From Rhodovulum robiginosum (GTDB lineage Bacteria; Pseudomonadota; Alphaproteobacteria; Rhodobacterales; Rhodobacteraceae): 44,591 bases of DNA. This document shows positions 40,413-44,591 of the stretch, piece after piece. The translations under genes and the position numbers were made by a program. The notes beneath the pieces are model-generated. The model searched no databases. It was not told the DNA's origin and was given only the letters and a program-made list of their open reading frames with translations. The DNA is taken from positions 1-44,591 of the forward strand of contig NZ_RWGU01000032.1 of assembly GCF_003944755.1 (NCBI RefSeq), written 5' to 3'. Position 1 is the stretch's first letter. Each line of letters begins with the position of its first letter.

Positions 40413-41066
40413 TCAGCCGATCCCGGCGATGATCGACCGCAGAGTGGCGATGCCGTCGCCTTTTTCGGCCGAACTAAGCACCAGTTCGGGAAAGGCCGCC
40501 GGGTGTTTGGCGAGCGTACCGCGCACCTGGGCCAGCACCTTGTCCTGGTCCTTGCCCTTCACCTTGTCGGCCTTGGTCAGCACCACCTGGAACGGCACCG
40601 CCGAGCTGTTGAGCAGGGCTAGGATATCCTCGTCGGCCGCTTTAACCCCGTGCCGCGCGTCGATCAGCACGAAGGCGCGGCGCAGGGTCTGGCGCCCGGC
40701 GAGATAGGCCTTGAGCAGCCGTTGCCATTTCGCAACCACGGCCACCGGCGCCTCGGCGTAGCCGTAGCCGGGCAGGTCGACCATGTAATGGCTGTCACCC
40801 AATGTGAAAAAGTTGATCTCTTGCGTCCGCCCCGGCGTGTTCGACGCCCGCGCCAGCCCCTTGCGGCCGGTCAGCGCGTTGATCAGGCTCGATTTGCCCA
40901 CGTTGGAGCGGCCCGCGAAACAGATCTCCGGCCGGTCGGCGGGGGGCAGGCCCTCCATCGCCACGACGCCCTTGAGAAAATCCACCGGACCGGCAAAAAG
41001 CTTGCGCCCGCGCTCTGCGGCGGCGGGCTCTGGCGGCGCGGCCAGCGGGAAGGGCAGCGTGCTCAT
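40413..41066 (-). CDS. engB: Ribosome biogenesis GTPase YihA/YsxC (EngB)
   Basis: A 217-residue TRAFAC GTPase. It carries G1 CFAGRSNVGKSSLINAL, G2 TPGRTQEINF, G3 DLPGYGYA, and G4 VLTKADKVK, all standard for EngB. It is required for late assembly of the 50S subunit. Its ATG at 41066 overlaps the stop of the MOSC gene as ATGA, so the two are coupled. The N-terminal about 45 residues before the core are an alphaproteobacterial extension. It is the last gene of the run with yidC and the MOSC gene and is convergent with the SDR gene. Confidence 0.96.
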   Translation of the reverse strand: MSTLPFPLAAPPEPAAAERGRKLFAGPVDFLKGVVAMEGLPPADRPEICFAGRSNVGKSSLINALTGRKGLARASNTPGRTQEINFFTLGDSHYMVDLPGYGYAEAPVAVVAKWQRLLKAYLAGRQTLRRAFVLIDARHGVKAADEDILALLNSSAVPFQVVLTKADKVKGKDQDKVLAQVRGTLAKHPAAFPELVLSSAEKGDGIATLRSIIAGIG

Positions 41067-41809
41067 ACCGGCTCCAGCGCGTCGCCCGGCGCGACGCGCC
41101 CATCCTTGACCACCTCTGCATAGACGCCGAGATCGGTATGGCCCCAATGGCTGTCCAGCAGGCCCAGGATGTCTGTGTCGCGCCGCCCCGTCGCGGGATC
41201 GACGGTGGTGGCCATGCAGCGTCCGATGCGCTCACGCACTTCCAGTTCGGCCTCGCCCAGGTGCAGCCGGCGGCCGACCCAGTCGAATTCCTCGAATGGC
41301 GCCAGCCCTTCGACCCAGAAATTGCCCCGAAACCGCAGGGGGGAAAGCGTGCGGCCGGCGGCATCCGAAAGCGCGCGCAGCGATGCAAGGCCCAGCAGGC
41401 TGACCGAGGGGAACGCGCTGTCGGTCATGCCGCGCCCCGGCACCCGGACGATGCGGGCCGAGGCGGCGCGGTCGTCCGGCATCAGCGGCGCCACCCAATC
41501 GAGGAAGAGCGCCGCCTCGTTGTCGGGGTCGAAGGTGACGGCGGGCCGGTCGGGATGGGTCAGCGTGATGCGCCCCGCGGCCTCGTCCAGCCGCGCCGCG
41601 ATGGCCATCAACCGCGGTGCCTTGGCCCCGCGCGAGAAATTGGCGCAGGGCGCCCAGCCGCGGCCATCGGTCTTGGCCGCCTCGTGCGCCACTGCCCAGG
41701 TGCGGTCCCACGGCATCGTTCGCCCGGCTTCAAGCGTCACCTCGTCCAGAGTCTCGGCGCCGTGCCCCTTGATCGGGTGGCGCCAGATCTGCGCGAGGCG
41801 GGCGGTCAT
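41063..41809 (-). CDS. MOSC domain protein (mARC/YcbX-like)
   Basis: A 248-residue protein with an N-terminal beta-barrel domain (LAQIWRHPIKGHGAETLDEVTLEAGRTMPWDRTWAV) followed by the MOSC domain. The catalytic-type segment RFRGNFWVEGLAPFEEFDWVGRRLHLGEAELEVRERIGRCMATTVDPATGRRD is present, with the single Cys in RCMATTVDP that binds molybdenum in mARC/YcbX-like proteins. It may take part in N-hydroxylated compound reduction, though it lacks the fused ferredoxin domain of YcbX. The start overlaps the yidC stop by 4 bp and its stop overlaps engB. The yidC-MOSC-engB order is common in Rhodobacteraceae. Confidence 0.9.
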   Translation of the reverse strand: MTARLAQIWRHPIKGHGAETLDEVTLEAGRTMPWDRTWAVAHEAAKTDGRGWAPCANFSRGAKAPRLMAIAARLDEAAGRITLTHPDRPAVTFDPDNEAALFLDWVAPLMPDDRAASARIVRVPGRGMTDSAFPSVSLLGLASLRALSDAAGRTLSPLRFRGNFWVEGLAPFEEFDWVGRRLHLGEAELEVRERIGRCMATTVDPATGRRDTDILGLLDSHWGHTDLGVYAEVVKDGRVAPGDALEPV

Positions 41810-43632
41810 CTTCCGCCCGATTTCGACGATTTCCTGAAGCTCGAAAGGATGTTGCCGAACACGTCGGGCTTGTACCCGTGGCTGCGCATGATCGCGTATT
41901 GCTGGGTAAAGGTGATCGTGTTGTTCGCAATCCAGTAGAGCACAAGGCCGCTGGCGAAGTTGCCCAGCATGAACATGAAGACCCACGGCATCCAGGCAAA
42001 GATCATCGCCTGGGTCTGGTCGGTGGGGGCCGGGTTCAGCTTTTGCTGCAGCCACATCGAGATGCCCAGCAGAATCGGCAGCACGCCCAGCGAGACGATG
42101 GCGAAGATCGAGCCCGGGTCGGGCACGCCCCAGGGCAGCAGCCCGAAGAGGTTGAGGATCGACGACGGGTCGGGCGCCGAGAGGTCCCTGATCCAGCCGA
42201 CCCAGGGGGCGTGGCGCAGCTCGATCGTGACGAAGATCACCTTGTAGAGCGAGAAGAAGATCGGGATCTGCAGGAAGAGCGGCAAACAGCCCGAGGCCGG
42301 GTTCACCTTCTCTTTCTTGTAGAGCGCCATCATCTCTTGCTGCAGTTTCTGGCGGTCGTCGCCGGCGCGCTCCTTGATCTCCTCCATCTTCGGCTGAAGC
42401 TCTTTCATCTTCGCCATCGAGGTGTAGGACTTGTAGGCCAGCGGCAGCAGCAGCGCCTTGATGATGATCGTCAGCGCGATGATCGACCAGCCCATGTTGC
42501 CGATCAGCCCGTTGAGCGTGTGCAGCATCCAGAAGATCGGCTTGGTCAGAAAGAAGAACCAGCCCCAGTCGATCGAGTCGATGAAGCGGTAGATGCCCCG
42601 ATCCTTCTGATAGTCCTGAATCGCCTCCCATTCCTTGGCGCCGGCGAACAGCATGGTTTCGGTCCGCGCGGCCTCGCCGGGGGCGACGGTGACCGGCGGC
42701 AGGCGCGATTCCACCTGGTAGATATCGGCGGCCTCGACATATTTGGCGACCGAGGTGAAGGGCTGACCGGGCTGGGGAATCAGCGTGGTCATCCAGTATT
42801 TGTCGGTAAAGCCGACCCAGCCGTTTTGCTCGACCTGCGCGATCTCGGCGTTGGCGGCCTCGCGGGGGACCAGTTCCATGTCGGGCATGGCCTTATAGCC
42901 GATCTCCTCCAGCTCGTCGTCGACCTGGCGCACAACGCCCTCGTGAAGGATGAAAAACCGCGTCGTCTCGGGCTGGCCATGGCGCGCGACGATGCCGTAA
43001 GGGGCCAGGCGCACCGATTCGCCGGTGGTGTTTTCCACGGACTGGATCACCGTGAAAAGGTATTCGTCGTCAACGGAAATGGTGCGGCGGAAGATCAGGC
43101 CGTTGCCGTTGTCCCAGCGCAGGGTGACAGGGCTGTCCGCGGTCAGCGTTTCGCCCGATTCCAGCGTCCAGGTCGTGTTTGCGCCGGGCACGTCCTCATA
43201 GGCCAGCTGTCCGGCCGGGGCCCAGCCGTAAAGCGCGTAATAGGGCTTGGTGCTGCCCACCGGTGCCAGCAGCTCGACATTGTCCGAGTTCGGATCGAGT
43301 GTTTCCTGGTAGTCGCTCAGCGAGAGCGTGTCGATGCGCCCGCCCAGAAGCGATATCGAACCGGCCAGGCGCGGCGTCTCGATGGCCAGGCGCGGGGCGT
43401 CGGCGGTCCTGTCGCGGGCGGGGGTGTCCGCGGGTGCGTCTGCCGTCGCGGGGGCGGCGGCGGGCGGCAGCGGTGCGACCTGCGGTGTCGCGGGTGTAGT
43501 GGTCTCGGCCACGGACTCGACCGTGCCGGTTTCCTGCACCGGTTCTTCGGGCGGGAAGAGCAGGAACCAAAGGAGGATCACCAGAAAGCTGAGCGCCGTC
43601 GCGAGAATGAGGTTCTTGTTCTGATCGTCCAT
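41806..43632 (-). CDS. yidC: Membrane protein insertase YidC
   Basis: A 608-residue YidC/Oxa1 insertase of the Gram-negative type. An N-terminal helix (LILATALSFLVILLWFLLF) is followed by an Ala/Pro/Thr-rich linker and a large periplasmic beta domain (about residues 75-350). The C-terminal half holds five membrane helices with WGWFFFLTKPIFWMLHTLNG, NMGWSIIALTIIIKALLLPLAYKSYTSMAKMKELQP, CLPLFLQIPIFFSLYKVIFV, and GNFASGLVLYWIANNTITFTQQYAI. It inserts membrane proteins alone or with SecYEG. The ATG at 43632 begins MDDQNKN as in relatives. No rnpA, rpmH or yidD lies upstream within the window; an EAL protein gene does. Confidence 0.97.
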   Translation of the reverse strand: MDDQNKNLILATALSFLVILLWFLLFPPEEPVQETGTVESVAETTTPATPQVAPLPPAAAPATADAPADTPARDRTADAPRLAIETPRLAGSISLLGGRIDTLSLSDYQETLDPNSDNVELLAPVGSTKPYYALYGWAPAGQLAYEDVPGANTTWTLESGETLTADSPVTLRWDNGNGLIFRRTISVDDEYLFTVIQSVENTTGESVRLAPYGIVARHGQPETTRFFILHEGVVRQVDDELEEIGYKAMPDMELVPREAANAEIAQVEQNGWVGFTDKYWMTTLIPQPGQPFTSVAKYVEAADIYQVESRLPPVTVAPGEAARTETMLFAGAKEWEAIQDYQKDRGIYRFIDSIDWGWFFFLTKPIFWMLHTLNGLIGNMGWSIIALTIIIKALLLPLAYKSYTSMAKMKELQPKMEEIKERAGDDRQKLQQEMMALYKKEKVNPASGCLPLFLQIPIFFSLYKVIFVTIELRHAPWVGWIRDLSAPDPSSILNLFGLLPWGVPDPGSIFAIVSLGVLPILLGISMWLQQKLNPAPTDQTQAMIFAWMPWVFMFMLGNFASGLVLYWIANNTITFTQQYAIMRSHGYKPDVFGNILSSFRKSSKSGGR

Positions 43633-43694
43633 GAAGGGCCGCCACCATGTCCTTTGAAACGTGAGGGTCGTTCAACAGACTGAGGCCCGCGAGG

Positions 43695-44591
43695 TCAAGC
43701 GGTTTTCCCGCCGCATGGTGGTGGCGCGCGCGGGGCGCCGAGCGTGCTGCGGGCCAGTTTCTCGCGATGTTTCATGGTCCAGGCCAGCATCTCGGCGAAC
43801 GGCAGCGGCGGGGCGATGGCGTGGCCTTGCACGTGACCGCAGCCCAACTGCGCCAGCGCGGCGTTTTCGCCCAGCGTCTCGACGCCCTCGCCCAGGGTGT
43901 CGAGCCCCAGCCGGTCGGCAAGGCCCAGGATCGCGGCAACCATGTCCTGTCGCGGGCGGGCGGTGTCGATACCGGCGACGAAGCTGCGGTCGATCTTGAT
44001 CCGCCCGATGGCAAAGCGGCCGAGCGCGGCCAGCGAGGCATGGCCGGTGCCGAAGTCGTCGAGGTCGATCGCGCAGCCCAGATCGGCCAGCGCCGCGATC
44101 GAGCGCGCGACCGCCTCGTCTCCCGGCGCGGCGATCACGCTTTCCAGGATTTCGACCGTCAAGCGGGACGGGGCGAGGTCGAACCGGTCGAGTTCCCAGG
44201 CGATGCGGTCGGCGAGGTCCGGCGCGCCCAGATCCTCGGCGGTGAAATTGACCGCCACGCGCGGCACGTCGATGCCGGCCCGGTCCCAGGCGGCGAGGGC
44301 CGAAAAGCTTTGAAATCGTATCTCTTCGGCCAGCCGCTCGGCCAGGCCTGCCTCGACCAGCGCGGGCAGGAAGTCGTCGGGGCAGAGCACCCCGCGCTCG
44401 GGGTGATGCCAGCGCGTCAGCGCCTCGACCCCGGTCAGCCTCCCGGTGTCGGTCGAGAGCTGCGGCTGGTACCACGGCCGGATTTCGCCCGCCTCCAGCG
44501 CGGCGGCGAGCGTGCGCTCGGTTTCGTGCCGGGCCGCGCCGGCGCGGTGCATCGACGGCCGGTAGGCCCGGATCGGCCCTGGGCCGGCGGC
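43695..44591 (-). CDS. EAL domain protein, C-terminal part (cut by right edge)
   Basis: The reading frame runs from the right edge to a stop at 43695, 299 codons counted to the window end including the stop. The EAL phosphodiesterase domain is complete: EALTRWHHPERG (the EAL signature), AVNFTAEDLGA, VEILESVI, DDFGTGHASL, IGRIKIDRSFVAGI, LGEGVET and the end GCGHVQGHAIAPPLPFAEM. All metal- and cyclic-di-GMP-binding residues appear present, so it probably hydrolyses c-di-GMP. The start of the visible part (RAYRPSMHRAGAARHETE) resembles the linker after a GGDEF domain, so the missing N-terminal part may contain one. The gene is 62 bp upstream of yidC on the same strand. Confidence 0.9.
   Translation of the reverse strand, partial: AAGPGPIRAYRPSMHRAGAARHETERTLAAALEAGEIRPWYQPQLSTDTGRLTGVEALTRWHHPERGVLCPDDFLPALVEAGLAERLAEEIRFQSFSALAAWDRAGIDVPRVAVNFTAEDLGAPDLADRIAWELDRFDLAPSRLTVEILESVIAAPGDEAVARSIAALADLGCAIDLDDFGTGHASLAALGRFAIGRIKIDRSFVAGIDTARPRQDMVAAILGLADRLGLDTLGEGVETLGENAALAQLGCGHVQGHAIAPPLPFAEMLAWTMKHREKLARSTLGAPRAPPPCGGKTA

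Noticed and set aside
41878-43683. 601-codon plus-strand open frame over yidC
   Set aside because: Antisense shadow of a well-recognised YidC; no motif and no start signal.
1-44591. CRISPR array, tRNA, rRNA, insertion sequence or phage genes
   Set aside because: No regularly spaced repeats, cloverleaf-like segment, rRNA sequence, transposase or phage structural motif was recognised on either strand by eye.

Overview
The window is GC-rich, densely packed DNA from an alphaproteobacterium, most likely a Rhodobacteraceae (Roseobacter-group) member. This rests on family content and gene style rather than on a marker search. It carries a two-residue-cysteine beta-class GST, a 71-residue DUF1127 protein, a short CinA-like protein, a DUF4336 protein, MlaA/MlaC away from the rest of the Mla system, a membrane-anchored TAXI protein, and a long yidC-MOSC-engB run. 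Genes often overlap by 4 bp (ATGA or GTGA), and GTG and TTG starts are common. No rRNA, tRNA, CRISPR array, transposase or integrase was recognised.

Left edge to about 1.4 kb: the N-terminal 469 codons of the helicase HrpB on the minus strand. From 1.76 to 14.8 kb there is an accessory-looking segment. A GlxA-type regulator is divergent from a homocysteine S-methyltransferase-like gene. Next come a DUF1127 protein and a co-directional set: FMO-like monooxygenase, secreted barrel protein, MATE exporter and GST. A 3'-truncated methyltransferase relic lies tail-to-tail with the GST. Then come an alpha/beta-hydrolase fused to a LuxR-type HTH, an EamA exporter and a GNAT enzyme, followed by a minus-strand cassette (AraC regulator, NmrA-like oxidoreductase, DUF4345, DUF1772). 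Most of these genes modify, oxidise or export small molecules, or regulate such genes.

From 15.1 to 24.7 kb the content is mostly housekeeping: MeaB GTPase, ribosomal protein L28 with a good terminator, a 2,4-dienoyl-CoA reductase-type Fe-S flavoenzyme, a LysR regulator, a four-gene minus-strand operon (CinA-like, GNAT, AhpD-like, OmpA-like), SfsA and methionine aminopeptidase (TTG start). From 24.8 to 32.5 kb there are a hydrolase fused to a polytopic membrane domain, a DUF6635-like protein, RsmD with a ferredoxin-reductase-type flavoprotein, a Prx5 peroxiredoxin, and a minus-strand operon RidA - GDPD - COG3146 GNAT - pterin carbinolamine dehydratase.

From 32.7 kb to the right edge: mlaA-mlaC, a sirtuin, a low-molecular-weight phosphatase, DUF4336, a small secreted cysteine protein, a TAXI-type membrane protein, a hemolysin III family protein, argB, an SDR, and the run engB-MOSC-yidC, with a C-terminal EAL domain protein cut by the right edge. 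Convergent genes are packed tightly. Two pairs share a CTAG in which both stop codons interlock, and one pair places both stops inside an 18-bp perfect palindrome.
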